From Bacillota bacterium (GTDB lineage: Bacteria > Bacillota > Clostridia > Peptostreptococcales > Anaerovoracaceae): 55,649 nucleotides of DNA. Positions 45,458 to 55,140 of this stretch are shown here, one piece after another. The first letter of the stretch is position 1; every line of letters starts with the position of its first letter. The position numbers and the translations under genes were made by a program. The stretch lies in the NCBI GenBank assembly GCA_022790955.1, contig JAAVYD010000060.1:1-55649 (forward strand). The letters are read 5' to 3'. The notes below the pieces were generated by a model. The model did no database searches and had not been told where the DNA came from. It worked only from the letters and a program-made list of their open reading frames with translations.

Positions 45458-46357
45458 ATGAAAAGAAATAATAAAAGTATATTGTTTATAATTATAACGG
45501 CTGTTTGTTTCGGCACTATGGAGATAGCGTTAAAAATAGGAGGAAGCGATTTTACTGCGCTTCAAATAACATTTATAAGATTCTTCATAGGAGGACTGTT
45601 TTTGTTTCCATTTGCAATCCACAGTATTATAAAGAAAAATATAAGATTAACCAAAGGCGATTATATTTATATTACAATCCTAGGAATTATAGGAATATGC
45701 ATAAGCATGACATTTTTTCAGCTTGGAGTTATGAACTGTAATGCAAATACAGCCGCGGTTATAATATCGTCAAACCCAGTATTTACGATGATATTTGCTC
45801 ATTACATAATAAAAGAACCTTTTACGGTAAGAAAAGCAGTCGTGCTGGTTATAAGCGTTATAGGCCTTATATTTGTTGCTAATCCGACGAATATGGCGGA
45901 AGGAAATACAGTAAAAGGCATAATATACGCAGGAATAGCCGCTGTTACCTTTGCTCTTTACACAACTTTAGGAAAACTCAGAATAGAAAAACTTGGAGGA
46001 ATGGTACAAAACAGCTTTAGTTTTATCATTGCATCAGTGATAGAACTTATAATACTTGTAATAAAAGGAGAACCTGTAATCGCTGGAATAAATTTAAACA
46101 CAATACCGCTGATACTTTACGTTGGAATCGTAGTAACTGGAATAGGTTATTTCGCTTATTTGAAAGCGATAGAACTTGCAGGTCCGTCTAATGCGTCAAT
46201 AGCGTTTTTTATAAAACCAGTAATCGCAGTAACCCTGGCGGCGTTAATATTAAAAGAATCAGTAACTGTTAATATAGTGATCGGCGTTATATTAATATTA
46301 ATAGGATCTATTATAAATATGAAAAGCGGCAGAAAAGAAGCAGAGCAGGATGTATAA
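45458..46357 (+). CDS. DMT-superfamily (EamA) exporter
   Basis: Ten-helix drug/metabolite transporter of 299 residues composed of two EamA repeats (about 5-140 and 150-290). First-repeat marks: FIIITAVCFGTMEIALKIGG and FIRFFIGGLFLFPF; second: GIIYAGIAAVTFALYTTLGK and SIAFFIKPVIAVTLAALILKE. The substrate is unknown. The start at 45458 is supported by TCAGGAGGCG; the longer frame to 45395 starts inside the promoter. Monocistronic, with a terminator overlapping its own stop codon. Confidence 0.9.
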   Translation: MKRNNKSILFIIITAVCFGTMEIALKIGGSDFTALQITFIRFFIGGLFLFPFAIHSIIKKNIRLTKGDYIYITILGIIGICISMTFFQLGVMNCNANTAAVIISSNPVFTMIFAHYIIKEPFTVRKAVVLVISVIGLIFVANPTNMAEGNTVKGIIYAGIAAVTFALYTTLGKLRIEKLGGMVQNSFSFIIASVIELIILVIKGEPVIAGINLNTIPLILYVGIVVTGIGYFAYLKAIELAGPSNASIAFFIKPVIAVTLAALILKESVTVNIVIGVILILIGSIINMKSGRKEAEQDV

Positions 46358-46369
46358 TGATCCTGCTCT
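46342..46369 (+). terminator. Terminator overlapping the exporter stop codon
   Basis: AGAGCAGGAT (46342-46351) pairs perfectly with ATCCTGCTCT (46360-46369) across the TAA, followed by TTGTTTG. Confidence 0.8.
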
Positions 46370-47094
46370 TTGTTTGTATATGAAATACATGAAATCTGCG
46401 GATAAGATATTACTGCTTTTTTACAAATCCATATACTATACGGCGATATTTGTAATAGTTGAGTATAAATTCATCCATGTAAATTTTATTAAAGAAATAC
46501 GGCATCGCAGTAAAGAAAAATTCTGAAGATTTCTTAAAATGACTGTTATTTTATTAATATAAGTATTATCATTATGTATATTTTTTATTTCTAAAATGGC
46601 GGATCATGAAAAATTTAGGTGTGAAATCCGTTATAATCTTAGAATTGTTTTAATTATAATTTTTTTAGTATTATTCAACCTTATTTATTATAATATTCCA
46701 TATTTGTTATAGATATTAGTATTTTTATAAGTATATACATGAGTATATTCACAAAAATTCTAATATATTACTGGTTAAAATAGAATTATTTGTAACACAA
46801 TATATAGTATAACTTTAATAATAATATACTATATATGCAACTTAATTAAAATATTAATTCATCTGAATTTTAATATATTAAATTTAGTGTTGAAATAACA
46901 CAGTCTTTTTATTCAGGTAATATTTTCCTTTTTATAATTATAAGATTTAAAAAATTTTCTTTATTATTTTTTATAGAAAATTCTAAAATATTATGTTAAT
47001 GTGAATTTGAAAAAGCAAAAATTGTGCTGCAAACAATATTATGTTTTTTTTAAAAAATTATGTTATAGTCAGTAAATTTGTAATTGTCGAAAAA
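46370..47094. other. Gene-free, extremely AT-rich region
   Basis: About 0.7 kb with no supported ORF on either strand, many A/T homopolymers and short repeats. It marks the change from core to accessory DNA. A leader or promoter for the following structured elements may be present but I could not define one. Confidence 0.5.
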
Positions 47095-47138
47095 TCGGTA
47101 GGAAGCAATTTCATGAAATTGCGCGCCTCACCACCCGA
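47095..47138. ncRNA. Structured element of unknown class
   Basis: The palindrome GCAATTTCATGAAATTGC (47105-47122) forms a perfect 9-bp hairpin, enclosed by GG/CC and TCGG/CCGA pairs (47095-47098 with 47135-47138). It lies just before the AP2 pseudogene. It does not match a riboswitch I know. Confidence 0.35.
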
Positions 47139-47185
47139 AAGAAAGAGTGTAGCAAAATTAACCATTTGAGTCATAACAAAAAAGA

Positions 47186-47597
47186 ATAGATCTGAAAAAT
47201 GTGAACGTTTTGTATGTTGCGGAAAATATTAATGGCAAAACAGCATGGCTGTGATATGTGACTGCAGGAGTGAAGTCATAAAAGAGATTGCATGTTTTTG
47301 CAATGGTCATATGAATGCTTGCGATTGTGTATCTATATTAAAGAAAGACTTACGCTGGTCGACTGCACTTGTGTTGCAATCCTGCGCGCTAAGCCGTCAG
47401 GAAAATAACATCAGCAGTATTGCAGGTGTTAATTGGCTAAGCTCGCAAAGAGATGGAGGGCTATCATATGTTTTAAAGGTAAGCGCCGCTATCTATTCAA
47501 ATCTGAAAATTTTGGGGATGCAGTTAGAACACGTAAAGACATTGAAACTAAATTGCACGATAAATTTTTAGATGAGTTCGATAATGAGAATTTGTAA
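47186..47597 (+). pseudogene. Decayed AP2-domain protein gene
   Basis: Paralogue of the intact gene at 55173. Frame one reads IDLKNVNVLYVAENINGKTAWL and stops; after a shift near 47254 another frame reads CDCRSEVIKE, a Cys-rich part, ENNISSIAGVNWLSS; after a further shift near 47460 comes AIICFKGKRRYLFKSENFGD AV and KLHDKFLDEFDNENL to a TAA at 47595. These blocks align in order with TAWLCRCDCGNEVIKK, NNTSGITGVEWVSS and FKGKRYYLGKFEKFEDAV of the intact copy. At least two frameshifts make it non-functional. Confidence 0.8.
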
Positions 47598-47610
47598 AAG
47601 GAGAGTTTTT

Positions 47611-47676
47611 ATGATTAATGTTACTCCGCCAGGCGATTTGCTCCGCTGTTATTTGGCATCGAAGCAGCGGAGATAA
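47611..47676 (+). CDS. Possible 21-residue leader ORF
   Basis: AAAAGGAGAG precedes an ATG opening 21 codons (MINVTPPGDLLRCYLASKQRR). The ORF spans a hairpin formed by CTCCGCTG (47641-47648) and CAGCGGAG (47665-47672). No homologue is known to me; it may be a leader peptide, a remnant or chance. Confidence 0.3.
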   Translation: MINVTPPGDLLRCYLASKQRR

Positions 47677-47693
47677 GATTACGTGTATATGGT

Positions 47694-47785
47694 TTGACAC
47701 AGAATCGATGTCAATTGGCAAACTATCCGTAAACGGTAGAACGCAAAGCCAGATAGCTAAGGTGCATTTGCACTATGTATGACCG
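47694..47785 (+). promoter_or_regulatory. c-di-GMP-I (GEMM)-like riboswitch aptamer, first unit
   Basis: The core GGCAAAC, a short stem CTA-CCG/CGG-TAG with TAAA loop (47723-47739), ACGCAAAGCC (47741-47750) and CTAAGG (47757-47762) match the 5' half of the GEMM motif. The 3' half (CTATGTATGACCG) is poor compared with the consensus CTATGGCAGCCGGGTTACC. A TTGACA/TGTCAA hairpin precedes it. It may be a degenerate or accessory aptamer in front of the second unit. Confidence 0.65.
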
Positions 47786-47895
47786 ACTTTTGAAAAAGTT
47801 AAACTTTTTTCAAAAGGAGGGGGCGCAAAGCTATGTGGACTAAGGCAATTTATTTCTGCGAATAACAGAGAAACGGCTATACCAGCCCGGCTATT
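47786..47895 (+). promoter_or_regulatory. c-di-GMP-I (GEMM)-like riboswitch aptamer, second unit
   Basis: GTTAAAC, a U-rich stem closed by CAAA, GGCGCAAAGCTATGTGGACTAAGG-type core (47821-47845) and, at the 3' side, GGCTATACCAGCCCGGCTA (47875-47893) correspond to the conserved halves of GEMM. An alternative 11-bp hairpin CTTTTGAAAAA/TTTTTCAAAAG (47787-47797 with 47806-47816) competes with its first stem. A small CAGATATT/AATATCTG hairpin separates it from the adhesin's ribosome binding site 41 bases on. Confidence 0.65.
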
Positions 47896-47935
47896 CAGAT
47901 ATTAGAAATATCTGATTTCGTAGAAAGGAAACCAA

Positions 47936-50900
47936 ATGAAAAGAAAAAAACTGAATAAACGCGTTTTGGCTTTGTTCATGACGATTATGATGTGCATGAG
48001 CGTTTTTCAGATCAGCGCATTTGCGTCTGAAATGGAAGAATCTGCAGCGCAGAGTCTGAGGACTGTTCAAGATGCTGTTGATGATGATTTTCCTGATACG
48101 AATAATCAGGAGATACAAACAGCAGCAAAGCAGGACCTGACAGAATCGCATAAGACGGAAACGAAGGATATTCCAGAAAACCGTTTAGAAAATGATGCGT
48201 CCAAAGATCAGGTTTTATCGGTAAGTTTAATAAAAGCACCTGAAAAAGATTCGGCCAGTTCGGGAGAGCCGAAAGTACCGGGATCTTTAAACTCAGTGAA
48301 GCCAGAAATAACGGATGATTTAACGAATCCGGGAGAGCCGGAAAGGTCGGAGAATCCTAAAGAACAGGCAGTAATAGGTGAGAATTCGGGCAGTCCGGGA
48401 GAGCCGGAATTACCGGAGGATCAGCAAAATGAGGAAACAGGTGATCAGGCAGATTCGGATAAATCTGTAAATGAAACAGAAAACGATGAAACCAAAGATC
48501 CAGCGGATACAGAAAAGACTGATGGAATAACGGAAAATCCTGCTGAAAAACCGACGGATACGATCACTGAAACTCCGAAAGAGCCGGAAATTCAGGTTCC
48601 TTCGCAGGAACAGAACCCAGAACAAGCGCCGGTTAAGGCGCCTGATGAAAGCGTAAAAGAAGCAGAGGCGAAAGTTGAAGCAGCTGAAAAAGAATCAGCA
48701 GAAGCCGATGAAAAACTGAGAACAGCTAAAGAAGCCGCGGATAAAGCAGCGGCAAAGCTGGAAACAGCGGGAGAGGAAGCTGAGAGAGCAGCGGCGGATC
48801 TGGAAAAAGCCGAAGCTGAAGCAGCACAGGCAGAAACCGAAGAAGAAAAAGCTCAGGCAGCAGAAAAACTATCGGCAGCCAAAGCAGCAGCAGACGCTGC
48901 AGCGGAAAAACTGTCGGCAGCAGATGTAGAATCAGCGGAAGCATTAAGAGCGCTGCAGGAAGCGGGAGAGGAAGCTCAGGCAGCAGCAGAAAAACTGGCT
49001 GACGCAAAAAAAGCAGCCGATGATATAAAAGCAAAGCTGGATGCGGCAAATAAAGATGACAGTAATAGTCCTTCGGGCGGAGGCGGCGGTGGATCTGCAG
49101 CGCCTAAACCGGAGGAAATCGAAAAACCGGAAAAATCCGAAGTATCGGAAAACGTTAAAGCATTTATAAATATGGCAGCAGAATTATCTGCAAACCTTAC
49201 CAAAGAAAATGCTGAAAGCGCAAGAGCGGATTTAGCGGCAGCTTACGCCGAACTGTCTGAAGAAGATCAGGCAAGCGAAGAAGCAAAGACCGCAATGGCT
49301 GAACTGGAAAGTCTTATAAAAGCTCTGGAAGAACCGGAAGAAATAGATTTTACAGCAGTGATAAATGAGTTTGCTCTTGGCGCGCAGTCTGTTTATGAAA
49401 AACTAAGCGCGCTTGATCTTGAGATTATAACTCAGGAACAGTACGATGAGATTCAGACAGAAATGCTGCGTCTTCAGGAACTTATAGAAGCAGTTCCTGA
49501 TGAACTGCTGAAAGATGAAATCTTTCAAGCAGCTTATAATCAGCTTGGTATGGCATGGCAAATATTAGAAGGTATTGATATTAATCTGCTGGCAGAAAAA
49601 AGCACATGGAATAGTGTAAAAAGCGATTTAGAAGCTGGCAAGAATGTTACCTTAAATCATGATATTACAGGTAACACTACAATTAATATTACTGCAAATG
49701 TAGTTCTTGACTTAGCTGGTTTTAATGTAAATTATAATGGTGCTTCAGGCAGTATATTTCATGTTACAAACGGCACTTTTACTCTGAAAGACAGCAGCGG
49801 AAATAATTCTGGTAAATTAACCGGCGGTAAAGGTACTAAAGTTAAATGGAATCAAATAGTTGAAAGAGATAAGACTAACGGCGAAGCCGCAGGCGGCGCC
49901 GTGCTTGTAGAATTTGGAGCCAAATTTATAATGAACGGCGGTACTATCGGAGGCAGTAAATCCGAATGTAACAGCGCTATATGGGGCGGCGGTATTGCCG
50001 TAGCCCGCGGTGGATTTTTAGAAATTTACGGTGGTAATATTACATGGAATAAAGCTACCGGTATAATTTACGGTGATACTATTGGCGGAGGAGGCGGAAT
50101 ATTCTGCGCCGGAACCGGTATAATAGATCCCCAAAATGGCGATATAACTATTGAACATAATAGTACAGGCACTAAAAATGACCTTGGCGGCGGTGGAATC
50201 TTTGTAGAATCTAAAGGAAGTATGAAGATTGTAAATGCCATCATCACAGATAATACTGCTGAAGGTTTAGGCGGCGGTGTAGCAGGATGTTTACATGGTA
50301 TGATCAGTAATCTGTGTCCAGAAACAGCGGCAATTTATGGGAATACAGCAAATAAAAATGCAGCTTTAAACAGTGTTGTTGATCATGGTAATCCTATGCT
50401 TAATTGGAGTGATGATTTAAAAAACAATGCAAATGATTATTTCTGTGCAGGTTACAGCGTTATAGGACCTCGTTCGCTTAACGGCGGAACAGCTGAGTGG
50501 ACAGGAGGAGCCGTATACCAGAAATGGAATGGACAGGGTAAAGGTGATACTAAGAAATTTGAAAAAACAACTAATACTATAGTTGTTAAAGGTCTTTTAG
50601 GTTTGCGTGTAGAAAATACGGATGCAATTAAAGAAAAAGCAGATGCTTTTAGTGGAAAAAAGGTTAATATTAATTTTAATAGTTCAGATATGCATGGAGG
50701 TGGCGTAGCAAGTAATGGTATATTAACATTTGGAGAAGAAAGTTTTTCTTACTCAAACAGTAAAATTGCTTTAAATGCTGCTAAAAATGTAATAAATAAT
50801 ATTAACACATCTGAATTAAAAAATGATTATAATTTCCAGTTACTAAAAGATAATAGAGTTCTTGGTACTGCTACAAGTGATTCAAACGGTAATATTAAAT

Positions 50901-53900
50901 TTGATAATCTTGATACCTCGGTTCTTTTTGGAAATACAGCAAAAAGCGGTCCTGTAAGCGCAACTTTAACTCTTAAGGAAATTGCCGGAAATAAACCGGG
51001 AATGACTTATGATACTGAAGATCGCAAGATTACGATAAATGCTGAAAGATCACAAAAAGGAGAAATTAAAGTAAGTACAGGTTCAAATGGTAATACTGTT
51101 ACTACATATGTTTTTGAAGATGAAATTAGTAGTGTTATAGTAAAAATTGATGATAAAGAGATTGCTAATGGTGCAACATATAATGGTAATGTAATTACCC
51201 TTAAAGACAATGCTAATTTCACCAATACCATGAATTATGGTGATCTTAAAATTACTAAGAATGTTATCGGTAATACATTAGATTCATCTGATCCAAAATC
51301 TTTTGAATTTACGGTTGAACTAAGTTCTAAAATTAACGGTACTTACACTACTGATAAAGTAAATAAGAACGTTACGTTCACAAATGGTAAGTCTGATGTT
51401 ATTAATCTTGCTGATAATGAAAGTATAACTATATACAATCTCCCTGCTGACGTAACTTACACAGTAACTGAGAAAAAGTATAACAATTATACTACGGGCA
51501 TTACTGTTAATGGTACTAACGCTGGAAATGCAGCAGGCACTATTGATAAAGATATTACTGCTAATGTAGTTTTCACTAATAACCGTAATATGAGCAACTT
51601 AAGTGTTACTAAAACAGTTGAGTGGGATCCAGTTACAAGCGAAAATCCTGATAATGATACATTCCAGATTGTCGTAACTTTGGGAAATTCAAATGAACCT
51701 GTTAAAGATGTTGAAGCAAGCGATGCTAATATATCAATTCCATTTGAAAAAGAAGGAATTTACACTTTCCACTTAAAACACGGTCAGACTGCTGAGATTA
51801 CAAGAATCCCTGTCGGTGCTGAATACACAGTAACGGAACATACAACAGAGCTTAGTGATTATTGGAATAAAGATAATAATAATAAAGCTCCAAAAGTAAA
51901 ATATGCAAATAATAATAAGGTAATTGAAAAAGATATTGATAATACAGTAACAATTACCAATCATTATTTCAAACAAAAGACTACAAATGTTACTGTTAAA
52001 AAAGAATGGAATAAGGACGAATCTGTAAAGATGCCTGATTCCGTTACAGTACAGCTGCTTCGTGATGGTGAGTCAATAAAACTTGAAAATGGCGGGAATG
52101 ATCCTGAATACATCAGAAAACTGACAGCGAATAGTTGGTCTACTTATTGGAATGAACTTCCTGTATCCGCAGGTGAAAAATCTCCGCTTTATACTTACAC
52201 TGTTAAAGAAATTTCTGTAAATTATCCAGAAATAGAAAACGGTAAGTATACAGCGGATGCTCGTCTTACGGATGAGTATGGTAAATTTACCAGCAATATC
52301 ATCCGCATACGCAGCGATATAGCAGCGGAAGACGGAAGCGGCAACGAGATCGTTGGCGGCTGGATTGTAAGCGATACTGATTTAATTGATAATAACAAGA
52401 AAGACAACGAAGTTACTATAACAAACACCTGGCGTCCTGCCGCTGAACTGGGCGATACTTCTTTCGCAGTTCATAAAATCGACAGTGAAACAGCAGAAGT
52501 CATCGAAGGCGTAACCTTTACTCTGAAAAAAGATGGAGAAGTTATTGATATACAGACAACTGCTAAATCTATTGAGTCCGGTGATGATACCGATGAAAAC
52601 AGTAATGATGTCGATAACGATTCGCCAAAAACAGATAAAGACGGTCTTGTTATCTTTGAAGGTCTGACCGAGGGTAATTATACTCTTACGGAGATAAAAG
52701 CCCCTGAGGCTTACGATATTGAGTTTGATTCTGAAAAGAATCCAAACGGAAATACAGGACGTACCTGGGAAATCAGCATTCAAAAGGATGGACTTGCTTC
52801 TGTTCAGGAGATTAGTGACAGCGAAAATATAGTTGGTGAAAATACCTGGAATTGGAAGCCGGTTCATGAAGATATGGCTCTCAATATGGTTAATCATACC
52901 GGGGTTTTGACTGTTACAAACAACGTTGTCAAAGGAAATATCAGCATTAAAAAAGAGATTAATCTTCTTGATTTAGAAGGAAATCATCAGGATATTGATG
53001 GCAATGTTCTTGCATCGGATCTTAAGGATAAAACATTCACATTTAACCTTTATGAAGGAGAAAATATAAATATACCCGAAGACGGTACGATTGCTGAACC
53101 TTTAAAGACGCTTAGTATTAAAGCAGGAGAAACTGCACAGTTTAGCGATTTACGTTACGGTACTTACACTATCGTAGAAGCTGATCCTGATAACAGCATT
53201 AATTACAAATGGACTAAGGTTGATTATGCAGGCAGTGCTGCAGAAGATTCCGAAACTGCATATCCTATTAAGGATACCGTTTCAAATGGTATAGTTGTTA
53301 AAGTTGAGAAAAACGGCGTAACGTTGTCTTACACAGCGACTAATACTTATAATCTTGGTCCGGGAAGCCTGGTAATTAACAAACAGGTTGAAGGCGGTCC
53401 TGATTTTGCCAAAACCGACAGGGTTTACAGATTTATTGTTACCGGTCCTAATGGTTATATTAATGAAAATGTTACAATATCAGGAGAAAGCTCATCAGAG
53501 ATTCTCACCGGTTTAGTTCCGGGTGAATATACGATAACAGAAGATCCGGAAAGCGCTAAGATCGACGGTTACGCATGGTCCGCTGTTGACCAGAAAGTAA
53601 TCGTAGAATCCGGATTGATCGCGGAAGCGCCTGCCGAAGTATCTTTCAAGAACAATTATACTGTAAACAGCCTGAGTATTGTTAAAATAGTCGATGGAGC
53701 TAATGCAGAAATGTTCTCGGAAAATACGTTCTATGTTGATATTATTAACACAGAAACAGGCGATATTGTCAGAGAAAATGTAGCCGTTGCAGGAAATGGC
53801 GAAGCCACTACCGTAACGGAACTGCATGCAGGCAATTACAAAGTCGTAGAACGCGACGCTTCTCAGAGAGGATACAGATGGAGCGTGACTTATGCAAATA

Positions 53901-54397
53901 GTCAGAATAACGAGGCTGGTGATGTTGTTACAATTGTAGACGGCGGAAACGCTTCTATGACTATAACCAACACATACAGAAGGATCCCGTCAGACGATCC
54001 TGAACCTCCAACGCCTCCGACTACTCCTGAAAACCCACCGGAAGATCCAACTCCGGTAGACGTCCCTGATCCGGAAACTCCGCTTGTGGATGTTCCTGAA
54101 CCTGACGTACCTCTGGCAAATATACCGGAGGAAGATACGCCGCTTTCAGAATTGCCGGAGCCTGATGTGCCTCTGGCAAACATACCGGACGAGGAAACTC
54201 CGCTCGTAGAACTTCCGGAAGATATTCCTCTGGCAGCAATGCCTCCTGAGGAAGTACCTTTGGCTAATATCATCGACGAAGATGTTCCAAAGACAGGTGA
54301 TTTAAGCCATATGGTTTTATGGATTATGCTTTGCTCACTTGCGTTATCAGGAATAACGGCGTCAAGCGTGCCTTATTTAAGAAAACGCAGAAAGTAA
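47936..54397 (+). CDS. Giant cell-wall-anchored adhesin
   Basis: Surface protein of 2,153 residues. Order: signal peptide (about 1-30, cut near AFA-SE); Pro/Glu-rich linker with GEPE repeats (to about 230); Ala/Glu/Lys coiled coil (about 236-375); a GGGGGGS hinge and a second helical part (to about 550); a beta-helix with Gly-rich turns such as GGGGGIFCAG (about 555-850); then a run of Cna-B/SpaA/DUF7601-like beta domains (about 1100-2015) with strands of the YTVTE, YTLTEIKAPE and YTITED type that often carry isopeptide bonds; a Pro-rich DVPLANIPEE repeat stalk; and VPKTGD (near 2117), a hydrophobic helix and RKRRK for sortase anchoring. Ligand unknown. GAAAGGAAACC precedes the ATG. The GEMM-like leader implies c-di-GMP control. 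No sortase gene is in the window. Confidence 0.93.
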   Translation: MKRKKLNKRVLALFMTIMMCMSVFQISAFASEMEESAAQSLRTVQDAVDDDFPDTNNQEIQTAAKQDLTESHKTETKDIPENRLENDASKDQVLSVSLIKAPEKDSASSGEPKVPGSLNSVKPEITDDLTNPGEPERSENPKEQAVIGENSGSPGEPELPEDQQNEETGDQADSDKSVNETENDETKDPADTEKTDGITENPAEKPTDTITETPKEPEIQVPSQEQNPEQAPVKAPDESVKEAEAKVEAAEKESAEADEKLRTAKEAADKAAAKLETAGEEAERAAADLEKAEAEAAQAETEEEKAQAAEKLSAAKAAADAAAEKLSAADVESAEALRALQEAGEEAQAAAEKLADAKKAADDIKAKLDAANKDDSNSPSGGGGGGSAAPKPEEIEKPEKSEVSENVKAFINMAAELSANLTKENAESARADLAAAYAELSEEDQASEEAKTAMAELESLIKALEEPEEIDFTAVINEFALGAQSVYEKLSALDLEIITQEQYDEIQTEMLRLQELIEAVPDELLKDEIFQAAYNQLGMAWQILEGIDINLLAEKSTWNSVKSDLEAGKNVTLNHDITGNTTINITANVVLDLAGFNVNYNGASGSIFHVTNGTFTLKDSSGNNSGKLTGGKGTKVKWNQIVERDKTNGEAAGGAVLVEFGAKFIMNGGTIGGSKSECNSAIWGGGIAVARGGFLEIYGGNITWNKATGIIYGDTIGGGGGIFCAGTGIIDPQNGDITIEHNSTGTKNDLGGGGIFVESKGSMKIVNAIITDNTAEGLGGGVAGCLHGMISNLCPETAAIYGNTANKNAALNSVVDHGNPMLNWSDDLKNNANDYFCAGYSVIGPRSLNGGTAEWTGGAVYQKWNGQGKGDTKKFEKTTNTIVVKGLLGLRVENTDAIKEKADAFSGKKVNINFNSSDMHGGGVASNGILTFGEESFSYSNSKIALNAAKNVINNINTSELKNDYNFQLLKDNRVLGTATSDSNGNIKFDNLDTSVLFGNTAKSGPVSATLTLKEIAGNKPGMTYDTEDRKITINAERSQKGEIKVSTGSNGNTVTTYVFEDEISSVIVKIDDKEIANGATYNGNVITLKDNANFTNTMNYGDLKITKNVIGNTLDSSDPKSFEFTVELSSKINGTYTTDKVNKNVTFTNGKSDVINLADNESITIYNLPADVTYTVTEKKYNNYTTGITVNGTNAGNAAGTIDKDITANVVFTNNRNMSNLSVTKTVEWDPVTSENPDNDTFQIVVTLGNSNEPVKDVEASDANISIPFEKEGIYTFHLKHGQTAEITRIPVGAEYTVTEHTTELSDYWNKDNNNKAPKVKYANNNKVIEKDIDNTVTITNHYFKQKTTNVTVKKEWNKDESVKMPDSVTVQLLRDGESIKLENGGNDPEYIRKLTANSWSTYWNELPVSAGEKSPLYTYTVKEISVNYPEIENGKYTADARLTDEYGKFTSNIIRIRSDIAAEDGSGNEIVGGWIVSDTDLIDNNKKDNEVTITNTWRPAAELGDTSFAVHKIDSETAEVIEGVTFTLKKDGEVIDIQTTAKSIESGDDTDENSNDVDNDSPKTDKDGLVIFEGLTEGNYTLTEIKAPEAYDIEFDSEKNPNGNTGRTWEISIQKDGLASVQEISDSENIVGENTWNWKPVHEDMALNMVNHTGVLTVTNNVVKGNISIKKEINLLDLEGNHQDIDGNVLASDLKDKTFTFNLYEGENINIPEDGTIAEPLKTLSIKAGETAQFSDLRYGTYTIVEADPDNSINYKWTKVDYAGSAAEDSETAYPIKDTVSNGIVVKVEKNGVTLSYTATNTYNLGPGSLVINKQVEGGPDFAKTDRVYRFIVTGPNGYINENVTISGESSSEILTGLVPGEYTITEDPESAKIDGYAWSAVDQKVIVESGLIAEAPAEVSFKNNYTVNSLSIVKIVDGANAEMFSENTFYVDIINTETGDIVRENVAVAGNGEATTVTELHAGNYKVVERDASQRGYRWSVTYANSQNNEAGDVVTIVDGGNASMTITNTYRRIPSDDPEPPTPPTTPENPPEDPTPVDVPDPETPLVDVPEPDVPLANIPEEDTPLSELPEPDVPLANIPDEETPLVELPEDIPLAAMPPEEVPLANIIDEDVPKTGDLSHMVLWIMLCSLALSGITASSVPYLRKRRK

Positions 54398-54444
54398 ATC
54401 GAGTCTGAGTACGTAACATTTCTTTATAGAAATGCATAAAAATT

Positions 54445-54481
54445 AACAAACTGCTCGCCATGCGGCGGGCAGTTTGTTTTT
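54445..54481 (+). terminator. Adhesin terminator 1
   Basis: A 15-bp stem with one G-T pair (54445-54459 with 54464-54478), loop ATGC, then a run of T. Very strong intrinsic terminator 48 bases after the stop. Confidence 0.95.
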
Positions 54482-54675
54482 GCATATATATAAACATTTA
54501 GTTGCATATTGGCTATTATTTGCTGTATAAAATATTGATCGTCTTTAATATTTCAGGTAATATAGCCATTTTAAAGTTTTTGGATTGACTGTTATTTTAA
54601 AAGAGATAATCGTTTATTAGATTTCTATTAACATTAATATATAAATTATATTTTATAAAAGAAAAGCATAAGATC

Positions 54676-54713
54676 AAACAGACTGCTCGCCGAATGGCGG
54701 GCAGTCTGTTTTT
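54676..54713 (+). terminator. Adhesin terminator 2, near-copy of the first
   Basis: A 16-bp stem (54676-54691 with 54696-54711) sharing the core CTGCTCGCC/GGCGGGCAG with the terminator at 54445, then TTTTTC. No gene lies between the two, so it is a duplicate or the end of a lost gene. The DNA from 54714 to 54997 is AT-rich and empty. Confidence 0.9.
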
Positions 54714-54997
54714 CATTAGACATAATTTATTAAGATTTTGCCTGATATTCAATGAATTTCTCCAATTCAGGTCATATTTGCATCTTTTTATTTTTATAAT
54801 TCTGATATTTTTTCTGAACGTTGTTATCGATATATTATTCTGATTTAAAACTAAGCCAAATTTTATAAAAATTAAATACAATATATAGTATTAATTAGAT
54901 TAATATACGCTAAATATAGGTGTATATTTAAAAAATTAATTATATTAAATTTTCCATAATTTTCAATCTATTGATAATCAACAGGTACCGAACTTTC

Positions 54998-55140
54998 AAA
55001 AAAGTATACATTTTTGTAACCTATTTTTACAGGTTTTCAACTACACTTTAACACAAAAAATCATGCCTTTCTATTAAAAAACATAAATAAATTCAATATA
55101 TTTTTTTAAATTTTAAAATTGCGAAAATGTATACTTTTTT
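54998..55140. repeat. Paired 17-bp inverted repeats upstream of the AP2 gene
   Basis: AAAAAAGTATACATTTT (54998-55014) is exactly complementary to 55124-55140. Read in direct orientation the two share GTATAC(A/T)TTTTTGTAA (55004-55019 and 55129-55144, one mismatch), so each half is a palindrome GTATAC with a conserved right flank. The right copy ends 33 bases before the AP2 gene start. Operator pair or element ends are both possible. Confidence 0.6.

Noticed and set aside
48726..49049. Leu/Pro-rich minus-strand ORF inside the adhesin
   Set aside because: Mirror of the Ala/Glu-rich coiled coil; no start signals.
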